From positions 62,001 through 126,000 of the forward strand of contig JBDKTA010000008.1 in assembly GCA_039680605.1 (NCBI GenBank): a DNA stretch of 64,000 bases. The letters are read 5' to 3'. This stretch comes from Planctomycetaceae bacterium (GTDB taxonomy: Bacteria > Planctomycetota > Phycisphaerae > SM23-33). Shown one piece after another: positions 18,144-27,315 of the stretch; the stretch's first letter is position 1; the number at the start of each line of letters is the position of its first letter. Position numbers and translations under genes: made by a program. The notes under the pieces are model-generated. The model was given only the letters and a program-made list of their open reading frames with translations. It made no database searches and was not told the DNA's origin.

Positions 18144-19038
18144 CCCCGTCCCCTTGCCCGTCGTCGGCCCGGATTTGGATGCCGATGTCCTTGAGCGCAC
18201 GCAGGCCGTCCTTGGAGAGGTAGTGATGGCTGACGTCCAGAAGCTTGAGGTTGCCCACGGCGGGAGACTTCGCCAACGCTGCGGCGCCGGCGTCGCCCAA
18301 CGTTCCCAGCGACAGGTCCAGCACGCTGATTCGCTCCAGCAGTGGCGACTGTGCGACGGCCGCTGCCACCTCATCGGCCACCTCGCTGTCGCGCAGTCCC
18401 AAGTATTGCAGTTTCGGGAACAGCCGTCCTGAGAGAACCGGCGCCAGGTCATCCATTGAACTTCCCCAGCCATAGCCGCTGTCGCCCAGCCAGAGCTCCA
18501 GATGCTCCAACTGTGGAAGATCGGACGAGGCCAATTCGGTCAAGATGTTGGGCGGCAGTCCGCCCGTTTCGATCACCAGCGACCGCAGGGTCGCGTGACG
18601 TGCCGGCCCCAGCGAAAGATCGATCCCGCCGCGCAGGCGCAGAACCTCCAGCCGCGGATACGCCTGCAGCACCGGCGAGACATCAGATTGGTGGATCCAG
18701 GAAATCTCGCTTTCCTCGTATGTGATCTCCCCCACAAACAGCGCCCGCATGGCGCCCAGTCGCTTGGAGGCCTTGACCAGGTGGTCGATCACCTCTTTGC
18801 TGGCGTCGCCCTCGCCAGCGTGGCCCCAGTCTCCGATAATCAGTGCGGTAACCTGGTCGGCGCCTCGCTTCATCAGGAAGGAATCGAAAACACCTTCGAA
18901 AGTCATGCCGTCATCGACCTGCTGCCAGTCCAGGGCGATTCGCCACGCGAAGGACGCCCCGACGCTGGCGTCTTCCTGATCGTTGAAATTGCGCACAGGC
19001 AGGTCGGCAAAGAATTCCTCGTGATCGTGGATTGTCAT
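18115..19038 (-). CDS. STM4015-type leucine-rich-repeat protein
   Basis: A 307-residue soluble protein and the first gene of the cassette. The N-terminus (MTIHDHEEFFADLPVRNF...SFAWRIALDW) matches the STM4015 style. From about residue 120, leucine-rich repeats of the ribonuclease-inhibitor kind follow: LEVLRLRGGIDL, LEHLELWLGD, LQYLGLRDSEV, ISVLDLSLGTLGDAGAAAL and LKLLDVSHHYLSKDGL. Such proteins bind other proteins; here it may hold the substrate or scaffold the enzymes of the operon. It is transcribed away from the ternary-system operon. Confidence 0.85.
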   Translation of the reverse strand: MTIHDHEEFFADLPVRNFNDQEDASVGASFAWRIALDWQQVDDGMTFEGVFDSFLMKRGADQVTALIIGDWGHAGEGDASKEVIDHLVKASKRLGAMRALFVGEITYEESEISWIHQSDVSPVLQAYPRLEVLRLRGGIDLSLGPARHATLRSLVIETGGLPPNILTELASSDLPQLEHLELWLGDSGYGWGSSMDDLAPVLSGRLFPKLQYLGLRDSEVADEVAAAVAQSPLLERISVLDLSLGTLGDAGAAALAKSPAVGNLKLLDVSHHYLSKDGLRALKDIGIQIRADDGQGDGDERYVAVAE

Positions 19039-19113
19039 GATGGTGCCCCAGAATAATGTTGTTTAACACGCATGAACGTCTTGCGCGGCCAGCGGGAGGG
19101 ATTATGCACACTC

Positions 19114-19142
19114 TTGGAACTGTTTTCAAGTTCTGATATGGT
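19114..19142 (+). promoter_or_regulatory. Promoter of the MoxR/vWA/propeller operon
   Basis: TTGGAA at 19114-19119, a 17-base spacer, and TATGGT at 19137-19142. The expected start near 19149 leaves a leader of about 36 bases with GAGG before ATG 19185. The 146-base divergent gap 19039-19184 must also hold the promoter of the STM4015-type operon; I see only a weak TATTCT-like -10 for it. Confidence 0.6.
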
Positions 19143-19184
19143 ACTGCTCACGAACCCTGGGGCATTGCTGTTTGAGGCCGTCAA

Positions 19185-19820
19185 ATGAGTTTGCAGACAT
19201 TTCTCGAAGAGTTGCTCGATAGCGGCGACATTGTCCTGGCCGCGCCCGATCAGCCCTCCGCCGAGGATATCGCACAGTGCCGGAGCGTCTTCCTCCAGAT
19301 GGACCGCCTGGCGCGGCTGGACTTGCCCGCCCAGCCGCCCCAGCTCGATGCCGAAGCGCTGGCCTGGAGCGCTGTCATCCTGTACTGCGGCTGCCAGGCG
19401 TTGACGTTCAGAGATATTCCCGCCCAGGCCGTCACTCAGACCCTGTCGCAGCCATGCCCCAAACCTGCCTCGCCGTCGGCGGCGTACTCAGTCGATCTGG
19501 CGCTGCGGCACCTGCCGCAACTGATCGCGCTGGCTCGCGGACTGGCCGGCGACGACCCGCTCGTGTACGCCCTGATGGACCTGGCGCAGCAGTGGCCGCT
19601 GTCATCGGTGGGCGTGGCGGGCGTGGGAGCGGTCGATATCGGGCCCTTCGTCAATGACCCGTCGCTGCGCCAACTGTACGCCGACCGGATCCTCCGCTGC
19701 AGCGACCTGCCTCGTGCCCAGGACCCGCGCGTGGGCGCCATCGTCCGAGCCGGCCTGGGAATTTATGACGAGCTCTGTCCGGCCGTCGCGGCCGCAATCA
19801 AAGAAGGAAACCCAACGTGA
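19185..19820 (+). CDS. First component of a MoxR/vWA/beta-propeller ternary system, unknown domain
   Basis: A 211-residue, mostly helical soluble protein (MSLQTFLEELLDSGDIVLAAP...). It has no catalytic motif I recognise. It is placed in the system by position: its stop overlaps the GTG of the MoxR gene by 4 bases (GTGA). In described ternary systems a small conserved helical protein (called bpX0 or similar) occupies this place, and this gene may be that family. GAGG lies 7 bases upstream of the ATG. Confidence 0.75.
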   Translation: MSLQTFLEELLDSGDIVLAAPDQPSAEDIAQCRSVFLQMDRLARLDLPAQPPQLDAEALAWSAVILYCGCQALTFRDIPAQAVTQTLSQPCPKPASPSAAYSVDLALRHLPQLIALARGLAGDDPLVYALMDLAQQWPLSSVGVAGVGAVDIGPFVNDPSLRQLYADRILRCSDLPRAQDPRVGAIVRAGLGIYDELCPAVAAAIKEGNPT

Positions 19821-21004
19821 GTGAGAATCCAATAACCGCTCAGCAGACGCCAGACGAAGAACCCGGCCTTGCCATCGGCCGGCGGCTGGTCGATGAAGTC
19901 CTGACGCCGCTGAAGCGCACGTACGTGGGCAAGGACGAAGTCATCGACCTGCTGGGGGTGTGCCTGGCCGGCGGAGAAAACCTGTTCATCCTGGGGCCTC
20001 CCGGCACGGCCAAGAGCGCCATCGTGCAGGACCTGAGCCGGCGCCTGGAGGGCGTGGCTTTCGACTACCTGCTGACGCGATTCACCGAGCCTAATGAATT
20101 GTTCGGGCCCTTTGACATCCGCCGCCTGCGCGAGGGCGAACTGGTCACCAATACCCAGGGCATGCTGCCCGAGGCCAGCCTGGTGTTCCTGGACGAATTG
20201 CTCAACGCCAACAGCGCGATCCTCAACAGCCTGCTGATGGTGCTCAACGAAAAAGTATTCCGCCGCGGCAAGGAGACGATCCCGCTGCCGCTGCTGATGG
20301 TCGTCGGGGCCAGCAACCGCCTGCCCGAAGACGACGCCCTGCGCGCGTTGTTCGACCGCTTCCTCATGCGGGTGCACTGCGACAACGTGAGCGACGACCG
20401 GTTGGGCGACGTGCTCGACGCCGGTTGGAAGATCGACGGCGGGCTGATCGAACGCGGCACGACGCTGATGATGGACGACATCCGCCGCCTGCAGGGGCGC
20501 CTCCACCAGGTCGACATCCAGTGCGTCCGCCTGCCGTACCTGGAACTGATCCGCCGCCTTCGCCACGCGGGCATCGATATCTCCGACCGCCGCGCGATCA
20601 AGTTCCAGCGTCTTGTGGCCGCCAGTTCGCTGCTGTGCGGGCGGCTGCAGGCAGCCGTGTCGGACTTCTGGATCCTGCAATACATCTGGGACCGCCAGGA
20701 ACAGCAGGAGGTGCTCCAGGCCATCGTGCAGGAGGCGCTGTCGAAAGATGTCGAGATGCAGAAGCGGCATCCGCGGGCCCAGGCGCAGAGCGCCCCCGAT
20801 CCAGAGGCGATGGCGCGCGACCTGGAGTGGTTGGGCAAAGCCATCGGCGAGGCAAAAGACGCCACTGCCCGCTCGCCGCTGCGCGACCGGCTGGCCGTGC
20901 TGGCGGGGCGCTGCCAATGGGTCAGCGATGCCAATCAGCGCGGCTTCCTGCAGCAGCAGGTCGACCAACTCTGGAAACACTTCGAGGGGCGCAGCGACGC
21001 ATGA
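19817..21004 (+). CDS. MoxR/RavA-like AAA+ ATPase of the ternary system
   Basis: A 395-residue ATPase starting at GTG 19817. Walker A GPPGTAKS is at residues 60-67 and Walker B LVFLDE at 122-127, followed by the sensor stretch VVGASNRLPEDDALRALFDRF. The long helical C-terminal region resembles RavA more than classical MoxR. Such ATPases are thought to drive remodelling together with a vWA partner. It is coupled on both sides: a 4-base overlap with the gene before (GTGA) and after (ATGA). Confidence 0.92.
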   Translation: MSENPITAQQTPDEEPGLAIGRRLVDEVLTPLKRTYVGKDEVIDLLGVCLAGGENLFILGPPGTAKSAIVQDLSRRLEGVAFDYLLTRFTEPNELFGPFDIRRLREGELVTNTQGMLPEASLVFLDELLNANSAILNSLLMVLNEKVFRRGKETIPLPLLMVVGASNRLPEDDALRALFDRFLMRVHCDNVSDDRLGDVLDAGWKIDGGLIERGTTLMMDDIRRLQGRLHQVDIQCVRLPYLELIRRLRHAGIDISDRRAIKFQRLVAASSLLCGRLQAAVSDFWILQYIWDRQEQQEVLQAIVQEALSKDVEMQKRHPRAQAQSAPDPEAMARDLEWLGKAIGEAKDATARSPLRDRLAVLAGRCQWVSDANQRGFLQQQVDQLWKHFEGRSDA

Positions 21005-21717
21005 AGTGGGCCGCCGTCATCTCGTCGGATGATGCGCACCTGCTGGGCAGCCTGCGCCTGCGCGGCGGCATTGAGGTCTGCGTCCAGGATCAGCGGATCT
21101 GGCTGAAAGGGGAGGTCCTCGACGACGCGACGGACTTGGCGCTGCGCAAGCTCTCCGGGGCCCTGCGTTACACCCTTACCGCCGATGGGCAACTGCGTCC
21201 CGCAGGCGCCCGCGTCCCGACGGGCATGCTGCCCGCGGAGGGTTGGGTGATCCTGCAGCAGTTCCTCCGCCCCGCGGCGCCGCTGGCGGCCCTGGCGGGG
21301 CAACTGCCTGCCCCTGCGGCTCTGCGGCTGGTGCGAACGTCGCAACCGCGCCCGGCAAACGCGATGCTGGTGGACCTGGAGGCCTGGGCGGCCTATGCGG
21401 CCGGCGCGGCCGAAATCCGCCTGCGGGATCTATCATTCGCCGTCTCGCGCGATTCGCAGGTAATTGTGCGCGGCTGGCCCCTGCCGCCGATCCGCGGGAT
21501 GCTGCTGGCTGAAGAAGCGGGGGTGGCCCTGCCCTGCGGATACCAGTGGCAGCCGGTGATCGACGCCGAGTCGGTTCGCGCCGTCTTCAAAGCCGGCCCG
21601 CAGGACCTGGTTATCCTCTGGCCCGACGGCACCAGCGCGCTGCTGGATCAGCAGTGTTTCGTGGCCGCCTCGCGAAGCGCCGCGCGCCTGACGGCGCAGG
21701 AGATGGCCGATGGCTAA
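21001..21717 (+). CDS. Ternary-system accessory protein, unknown domain
   Basis: A 238-residue protein starting at ATG 21001, within the ATGA overlap with the MoxR stop; longer frames upstream are shadows of the ATPase gene. The sequence (MKWAAVISSDDAHLLGSLRLRGGIEVCVQDQRIWLKG...) is rich in predicted beta strands and contains no known catalytic motif. It overlaps the next gene by 8 bases. By position it corresponds to one of the small conserved proteins of MoxR/vWA/propeller systems. Confidence 0.75.
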   Translation: MKWAAVISSDDAHLLGSLRLRGGIEVCVQDQRIWLKGEVLDDATDLALRKLSGALRYTLTADGQLRPAGARVPTGMLPAEGWVILQQFLRPAAPLAALAGQLPAPAALRLVRTSQPRPANAMLVDLEAWAAYAAGAAEIRLRDLSFAVSRDSQVIVRGWPLPPIRGMLLAEEAGVALPCGYQWQPVIDAESVRAVFKAGPQDLVILWPDGTSALLDQQCFVAASRSAARLTAQEMADG

Positions 21718-24520
21718 GCGGTTCAGGGAAATGCCGCTAGGCTACCTGGCCCCCGGCCCCAACGCTTTCTGGCGGTGGGAGGAACGTGCGCAGGTGGCCT
21801 CCTGGGTCGGCGGGGGGACCATCGCCTTCGCCAGCGAAATCAAGGCGATCGTCACAGCCCTGGCGGACACCGGTCTGCCGCCCATCGAGGCGATCCTGCT
21901 GCTGGTGGCTGCCTGCCGCCCGGCGTGGAAGGATCTTGATCGCGGCATGCTGATGGGGGCGGCGCGGTATCACGAGTCCAAAGCTATCGTGCGCGTCCTG
22001 AAGGAAGTCCAGGCCTCGGGCGCCGAAAGCTCGAACCAACTGCTCGACCGCATGCGCCAGGCCCAGCACCCGCTGCAGGTGTTCATGCAGGCGGTGCTGG
22101 AGGGCCTGGACCGCATCCACGAACTGCCGCAGGAATATCGCTCGAAGCTCGACAGCAAGGTCAGCCTGGCAAAAATTGTATTCGAATCCGTCCCGCCCGC
22201 AGTGCCGCCGGCTCAAGCCAAGGCCGTCGCAGGCTTGCTTAAGGCCGGCTTCGATCCGGACCTGCTAATGGAGAATGGCACCGCAGACGAGCGCCCTGAC
22301 GGAGCCGCGGCCACTCGATTCGCCGATGGCCTGGCGGCCCTGTTCCAGGGACTTGCGGTGATGCCGCTGACTCGCGATCGCGTGGGCCTGCGCCTGCGGA
22401 CGGGCCTGGATGAACTGCCACAGCCGGCGCCGGTCGAGACCCCGCCTGCCCAAAACGTGCGGGAACTGCTGGAGCAATTGGCTCAGGACAGCGAACTGTC
22501 CGGACTGTCCCGTCTGGCACACGATCTGATGGCGGTCGTGTGCCTGCCCCGCCGCGTGAGCGACCACGAGGAACTGCCGGTGGGGGGCTTCTCCGACATC
22601 GCCAACCGCGGCAGCCTGGACCGTCTTCTGCCCGGCGAACTGGCCCACGATGACCTGACCCTTGCCGTGCGCGTCGCCCTCAACGAAGCGATGTACTTCC
22701 GCCGCGAGACGCCTCCCCGAAATCCCACCGCCCGCCGGCGGCTGCTCATCGACACCGGCATCCGCCTCTGGGGCGTCCCGCGAGTCTTCGCCGCGGCCGT
22801 GGCGCTAGCGATGGCCGCGACCACCGAATCGCACACGAAGGTCGTGGCGTGGCGCACGAAGGAGCATGCCGCGGTCGAAACCGACCTGCTCACGCGCCAG
22901 GGACTGGTGGAACTTCTGGAGACGCTCAGCGTTTCGCCGCACCCGGGCTCGGCGCTGGCAGCGCTGCTGGCCCAGGCCGGCCCCCAAGGCGAAGCGCTCG
23001 ATGATGTCTTGATCACCAGCGAAGACGTTCTGGCCGATCCGGAGTTTCAACTGCAACTGCACGCGCTGACTGACCGGACGCTTTATGTGGCGTCCGTCAA
23101 TGCCGATGGGGAGTATCAGCTTCAGTCGTGGTCGCCGGCCGGGCATCGCATCCTGCGCCGGGCGCAGCTCAAGCTCGACGACATTCTGACCCCGCAGGCG
23201 GGGTCGCAGAAACGCCAGCCCCTGATCGACGAAAACCGAGACACCAACCTGCCGCTGCTGTTCTCAGTGCGCCCCATGCCGCTGCTGCTGTCCACGCCTG
23301 GGGAGGTACAGCTTTGGGCGCCCGCGGACAAGGGCATAGTAGCCGTCACTACTAACAGCCAACTGTTGCGTTGGCAAAGACGCGATCGAGGGGCTCTTCA
23401 ATTGTCCGACTCGCTGCCAAATCACAATGTCCGCTGGTTGGGCGTCCACGGAGAGTCAGCCTACACAATCCTTGCCTCCAACGAGGGGCTTCTTCTGATT
23501 CAAGCCGATCTGGAGGGAATGGGTGTTAAGGAAACGCGTTTATCCGGCATCGCCCGTCTCGAAGGAGCATGCGTGATTGGCGATCATCTTTGCCTGATCA
23601 ATCCTGGGATCATCGAGGTGCTATCACTGCCGGGAGGCAAGTCGATCCAGACCCTGCGCATTGCCACCGGTATGCGGTGGCAGCAGGGTCGCGTCTTCCG
23701 TTCTCTGGGGAAGTGGGCTGTCTTGTCGCAGCAGCCCTCTGGCTTCGCTCTGCAGGAATTGCCGATCCCGGCGCCACTGGCTGTGGACACATTGGCCGTA
23801 TTTGAGCGGCATAGCCAAGAAGGACTTTGGGTTGTTCTGCCTACGGGTCAAATTCTCAAGCTGGAGGCAGACAAGGAATTCGCACCTAAACCAGGCCCGC
23901 GGCTGTATACGAGGCCCCTCATTTCCCCTGACGGCGAACTAGTCTATCTTACGCGCGAGGACAAACGGGAATATCTGCATTGGGTGGGGGGGACTTCCTG
24001 TTCCACAACCCTTGAACCCGGCTCGCCCCCCAAGAAAATTGGCTACGAATATCTCCGAGCTCCTTCCGGCGGCTTGCGTCGCAGTCTCGATAAGATACTG
24101 GCAGTCGGTATCGAAGAGGGCACGGGTAACTTGTGCCTTAAGTTGAAGAACGGTCTTCTCGGTGTGCGTGTCGGACCAGCGCCTCTCGGGTTGGCGCTCA
24201 CGCTATCTTCAGGATCGATGAGGGAACCAAGAAAGTTCAGCCCGCAGCGAACCCGCTACGGATTTCAAGTGCGTGTCGCCGGTTTCAAGGATGGCAGCAG
24301 GGTCTGGATCGACAGCCGCGGACTGCTGCATCTGCGAAGCAGCAATCCTAAGCTGCCGGAGTTGTCGCTGGTGATGGTGAGTCAGGGCAACACGGGCGCA
24401 TGGGCGTCGGATGGTTCCTGGTGCGGGCTTGAGTACTTCATCGGCGATCATGCTGCAGTCTCACCGCACGCGATCTGCACGTTTATGGAGCAATTCGCCA
24501 ATACGGCAGCCGTCTCATGA
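21710..24520 (+). CDS. vWA-like plus beta-propeller protein of the ternary system
   Basis: A 936-residue protein. The N-terminal 330 or so residues are helical. At about 345-455 there is a divergent vWA-like fold: RRRLLIDTGIRLWG in place of a full D-x-S-x-S MIDAS, followed by VVAWRTKEHAAVETD and DVLITSEDVLAD. From about residue 460 to the end, short beta-strand units (LLLSTPGEVQLWAP, VAVTTNSQLLRWQR, AYTILASNEGLLLIQ) indicate a WD40-like propeller. The MIDAS looks degenerate, so metal binding is doubtful. It overlaps its neighbours by 8 and 4 bases. Confidence 0.78.
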   Translation: MAKRFREMPLGYLAPGPNAFWRWEERAQVASWVGGGTIAFASEIKAIVTALADTGLPPIEAILLLVAACRPAWKDLDRGMLMGAARYHESKAIVRVLKEVQASGAESSNQLLDRMRQAQHPLQVFMQAVLEGLDRIHELPQEYRSKLDSKVSLAKIVFESVPPAVPPAQAKAVAGLLKAGFDPDLLMENGTADERPDGAAATRFADGLAALFQGLAVMPLTRDRVGLRLRTGLDELPQPAPVETPPAQNVRELLEQLAQDSELSGLSRLAHDLMAVVCLPRRVSDHEELPVGGFSDIANRGSLDRLLPGELAHDDLTLAVRVALNEAMYFRRETPPRNPTARRRLLIDTGIRLWGVPRVFAAAVALAMAATTESHTKVVAWRTKEHAAVETDLLTRQGLVELLETLSVSPHPGSALAALLAQAGPQGEALDDVLITSEDVLADPEFQLQLHALTDRTLYVASVNADGEYQLQSWSPAGHRILRRAQLKLDDILTPQAGSQKRQPLIDENRDTNLPLLFSVRPMPLLLSTPGEVQLWAPADKGIVAVTTNSQLLRWQRRDRGALQLSDSLPNHNVRWLGVHGESAYTILASNEGLLLIQADLEGMGVKETRLSGIARLEGACVIGDHLCLINPGIIEVLSLPGGKSIQTLRIATGMRWQQGRVFRSLGKWAVLSQQPSGFALQELPIPAPLAVDTLAVFERHSQEGLWVVLPTGQILKLEADKEFAPKPGPRLYTRPLISPDGELVYLTREDKREYLHWVGGTSCSTTLEPGSPPKKIGYEYLRAPSGGLRRSLDKILAVGIEEGTGNLCLKLKNGLLGVRVGPAPLGLALTLSSGSMREPRKFSPQRTRYGFQVRVAGFKDGSRVWIDSRGLLHLRSSNPKLPELSLVMVSQGNTGAWASDGSWCGLEYFIGDHAAVSPHAICTFMEQFANTAAVS

Positions 24521-27315
24521 TTACAATGACGCTACATCTCGTGCATGCCGGCGACGCGGTGCGGGGGACGTGCGCGTATTTTCTGCCCGGCGGCGATGCT
24601 CAGCGGTGGCTTGACACCATTGCGTCTTGGGGCATGGCGATGAAGGACCTGCGCCTCTATGTGCTGGCGAATTCTGTCAGCGACCGCACGCCCATCGGCG
24701 CCTTGGCGGCCGGGCCGGGCATACCGCCGGACATGGATTCCCCCGCGGCCGTCGCGTACGGCTGTGTCGGCGGCAAGCTCTACGTGCCGGTAGATGCCGT
24801 GATCCATCCGCAAGTATCTGACGTGGAGATTGTCTCGCTTCTGCCGGGGCACTTGTACGTGTTGCATCCGTCGGCGCCGCTGGCGGGTTTCCAGAGCGAC
24901 GACGCCGTCGCCGCGCATCAGTTGGTGGCTCCGCCGTGCGTCGACTCGCGTCCGTGGGACCGCGCCGTGCCGGGCCTGGCCGCGCCGAGGCTGCGCAGCG
25001 TGACGGGGCCGCAACTCGATGAACTCGGCGATATCATCGAGGCGGGGCGGGAGGATATCTCCAGCGATTCCCCCGGCCAGATCGCCCAACTGCCCGACGA
25101 TCCCGCCCGAGGGATCTTGGGACGGGCGGCGGCCAGGGCCGCCTCGGCAGGGCTGGGGGCGATTGCGGCGGGTCTGGCGGCCCTGCGCCGAGGCGCCAGG
25201 GCCAGCGGCGGCCAGGCTGCAGCCGCCGGCGCCGGCGGCCGCCCCGGAGGCGATGGCCCAGGCTGGTTGGACAAAATGGCCCAATGGGCGGCGCAGAAAG
25301 CCTCAACCGCAAGCCAGCGCCTCATGGCGGCGCGGTTTAAGGAACTCGCGAGGCTGATGCGGCTGATGGAATCTGACCCCGACGCGGGCCTGAGATATGC
25401 CTTGCCTCTGGCGGGGTCGACCGCCCATCGCGGCGTGGCGCGGCCGGGATCACGCCTGGGGCCTCGCTCGACGGACTTCAACCTCAGCCGGCTTGGCGGC
25501 GGCGAAGCGGCCGACTTCTGGGACATGCCTTACGAATACCAGGCCCAGCTCATGCGGCAGTACCGCCAGGCCGCCGACCGCGAGATCGCCCTGGGCCGCT
25601 TCCGCCGCGCAGCCTATATCTACGCTGTTCTCCTCGGCGACCACCACAGCGCCGCCAATGTGCTCAAGCAGGGCAGGCACTTCCGCGAAGCCGCCGCCGT
25701 CTTCAGGGATCATCTCAAGAATCCTCTCGAGGCCGCCCGATGCCTCGAAAGCGGCGGACTGCTGCTGGAGGCCATCGCGATTTTTCAGGAGCACAAACAC
25801 TTCGAGAAGGTGGGCGATCTCTACACGCTTCTCGACCGCCCGGAAGATGCCGGCGAGGCATTCCGCAAAGCCGTGAACCAGTTGCTGCACGAGGGCAACA
25901 GTCTCGCTGCCGCCGCCTTGCTCGAGACCAAGCTCAAGGCGCCTCAAGAAGCGCTGGACATTCTGGCCCAGGCCTGGCCGGCGACGAAGCAGGCGGGGGC
26001 TTGCCTGCAGGAGCGGGTCTCGCTGCTGGGGCGGCTGGGCCGACATGGCGACGCACAGTCGCTGGTGCGAACACTGCAATCGCAGACGCTGCCTCGCCAC
26101 GCCGTCACGCTGGTCGAGTCGTTGGCCGCCGCCGCGCAAGGGTATCCCGATCATCCTACACGGCGCGTGATCGGCGACGCCGTTCGCGTGGTGGCCGGCA
26201 TGACGCTCGACGGCGCCAGCCCGTCGGCGGCCGTCGCTATCGGCCGAACACTGGTGCGTCTGTGCCCGCACGACCGGCTGCTCAGCCGCGACGTCGACCG
26301 CTACTGCGGCGCCAAATCGAAGCTGCATAGCGCCCAGGCGGCGCCGGTTCGCCCCAGCGTGTCCGCGGGCAAGGCGGCATTGGTGCGAACGCTGCAGTTG
26401 CCGGTTGAAGAAGCCAAGGCGATCGAGTGGAGCGTTTTTGCCGCGGCCAACGGTTTTCTCTACGCCGCCGGCTACGACAGCCAGCACCTGCCGTGCATCC
26501 TGGCCCACGACTGGCAGGCCGGCCACAACATCCTGCGCCTGAGGCAGGTTTGTGCCAGTCACGAGCCATTGCTGCTGGCCGTCGACCCCAACAGCCCCAG
26601 CCACGTGGTTGTCGCCAGCCCGGGCGGGCGGCGCCTTCATGAGCGGCAAGCCGTTCTGCCCAGTGGGCGGCGGTTCCTGGGCGGGTATCCTGCATGGGCC
26701 CCTGAGAACGTTGTGGCGATAGCCTATGACAACGTGGGCCTTCGGGTGCTCTGCCGGGTCAATGAACAGCTTCAGTTGGACAGCTACTGCCGCGACGGGC
26801 GACTGCAGCACTCGCATTTTGTGGGCCTGGCGGCAGGCATGGCGGCGGCTGTGCCGATGTTCGTGCCCTGCAGCAACGGCGTGTGGTTCGCCATCGGCAA
26901 CCAGCTCTACTGGGACAGTCAAAAGTTCCGCCGCCAAGGGGACCAACTGGAGACGCTCGAATTTGAAACACCGATCGTCAGCATGGCGGCCGCAGCGCCG
27001 TACTCGCCTGTCCGCATCGTCGTGACGCTGGAGGAAGGGGCGCGAGTCATCTTCACCGACGCCGACTGGCCGCAACAGGTGAAGTTCGGCGAAGGCATGC
27101 TCGACCCACTGGCGATCTTCACCAGCAGCGGCATGGTGGTAGTCGCCAGTCGCGGGCAGGGGGGCATTTATGACATTCGCAAGAGCGGCCTCAAGTACAT
27201 CGGCGGCTTTGACGTGCCCGATGAACGCCCACTGGCCGTCCTCAACACCGGCAACGCCGGCGAGTTTGCCGTCGTGACCGAATCGTTCAAGGTGCGCATC
27301 TTTCAGCTGCCGTGA
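24517..27315 (+). CDS. Helical-solenoid plus beta-propeller protein of the ternary system
   Basis: A 932-residue protein coupled to the previous gene by an ATGA overlap. The N-terminal domain (about 1-160) is beta-rich. A low-complexity Gly/Ala linker (about 205-260) leads to TPR-like helical repeats (YRQAADREIALGRFRRAAYIYAVLLGDHHSAANVL, HFREAAAVFRDHLKNPLEAARCLESGG; about 345-480). A C-terminal beta-propeller runs from about 640. In the published picture of these systems the propeller/solenoid proteins sense or bind a target while MoxR and vWA act on it. The gene ends convergently with kptA, overlapping it by 13 bases. Confidence 0.78.
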   Translation: MITMTLHLVHAGDAVRGTCAYFLPGGDAQRWLDTIASWGMAMKDLRLYVLANSVSDRTPIGALAAGPGIPPDMDSPAAVAYGCVGGKLYVPVDAVIHPQVSDVEIVSLLPGHLYVLHPSAPLAGFQSDDAVAAHQLVAPPCVDSRPWDRAVPGLAAPRLRSVTGPQLDELGDIIEAGREDISSDSPGQIAQLPDDPARGILGRAAARAASAGLGAIAAGLAALRRGARASGGQAAAAGAGGRPGGDGPGWLDKMAQWAAQKASTASQRLMAARFKELARLMRLMESDPDAGLRYALPLAGSTAHRGVARPGSRLGPRSTDFNLSRLGGGEAADFWDMPYEYQAQLMRQYRQAADREIALGRFRRAAYIYAVLLGDHHSAANVLKQGRHFREAAAVFRDHLKNPLEAARCLESGGLLLEAIAIFQEHKHFEKVGDLYTLLDRPEDAGEAFRKAVNQLLHEGNSLAAAALLETKLKAPQEALDILAQAWPATKQAGACLQERVSLLGRLGRHGDAQSLVRTLQSQTLPRHAVTLVESLAAAAQGYPDHPTRRVIGDAVRVVAGMTLDGASPSAAVAIGRTLVRLCPHDRLLSRDVDRYCGAKSKLHSAQAAPVRPSVSAGKAALVRTLQLPVEEAKAIEWSVFAAANGFLYAAGYDSQHLPCILAHDWQAGHNILRLRQVCASHEPLLLAVDPNSPSHVVVASPGGRRLHERQAVLPSGRRFLGGYPAWAPENVVAIAYDNVGLRVLCRVNEQLQLDSYCRDGRLQHSHFVGLAAGMAAAVPMFVPCSNGVWFAIGNQLYWDSQKFRRQGDQLETLEFETPIVSMAAAAPYSPVRIVVTLEEGARVIFTDADWPQQVKFGEGMLDPLAIFTSSGMVVVASRGQGGIYDIRKSGLKYIGGFDVPDERPLAVLNTGNAGEFAVVTESFKVRIFQLP

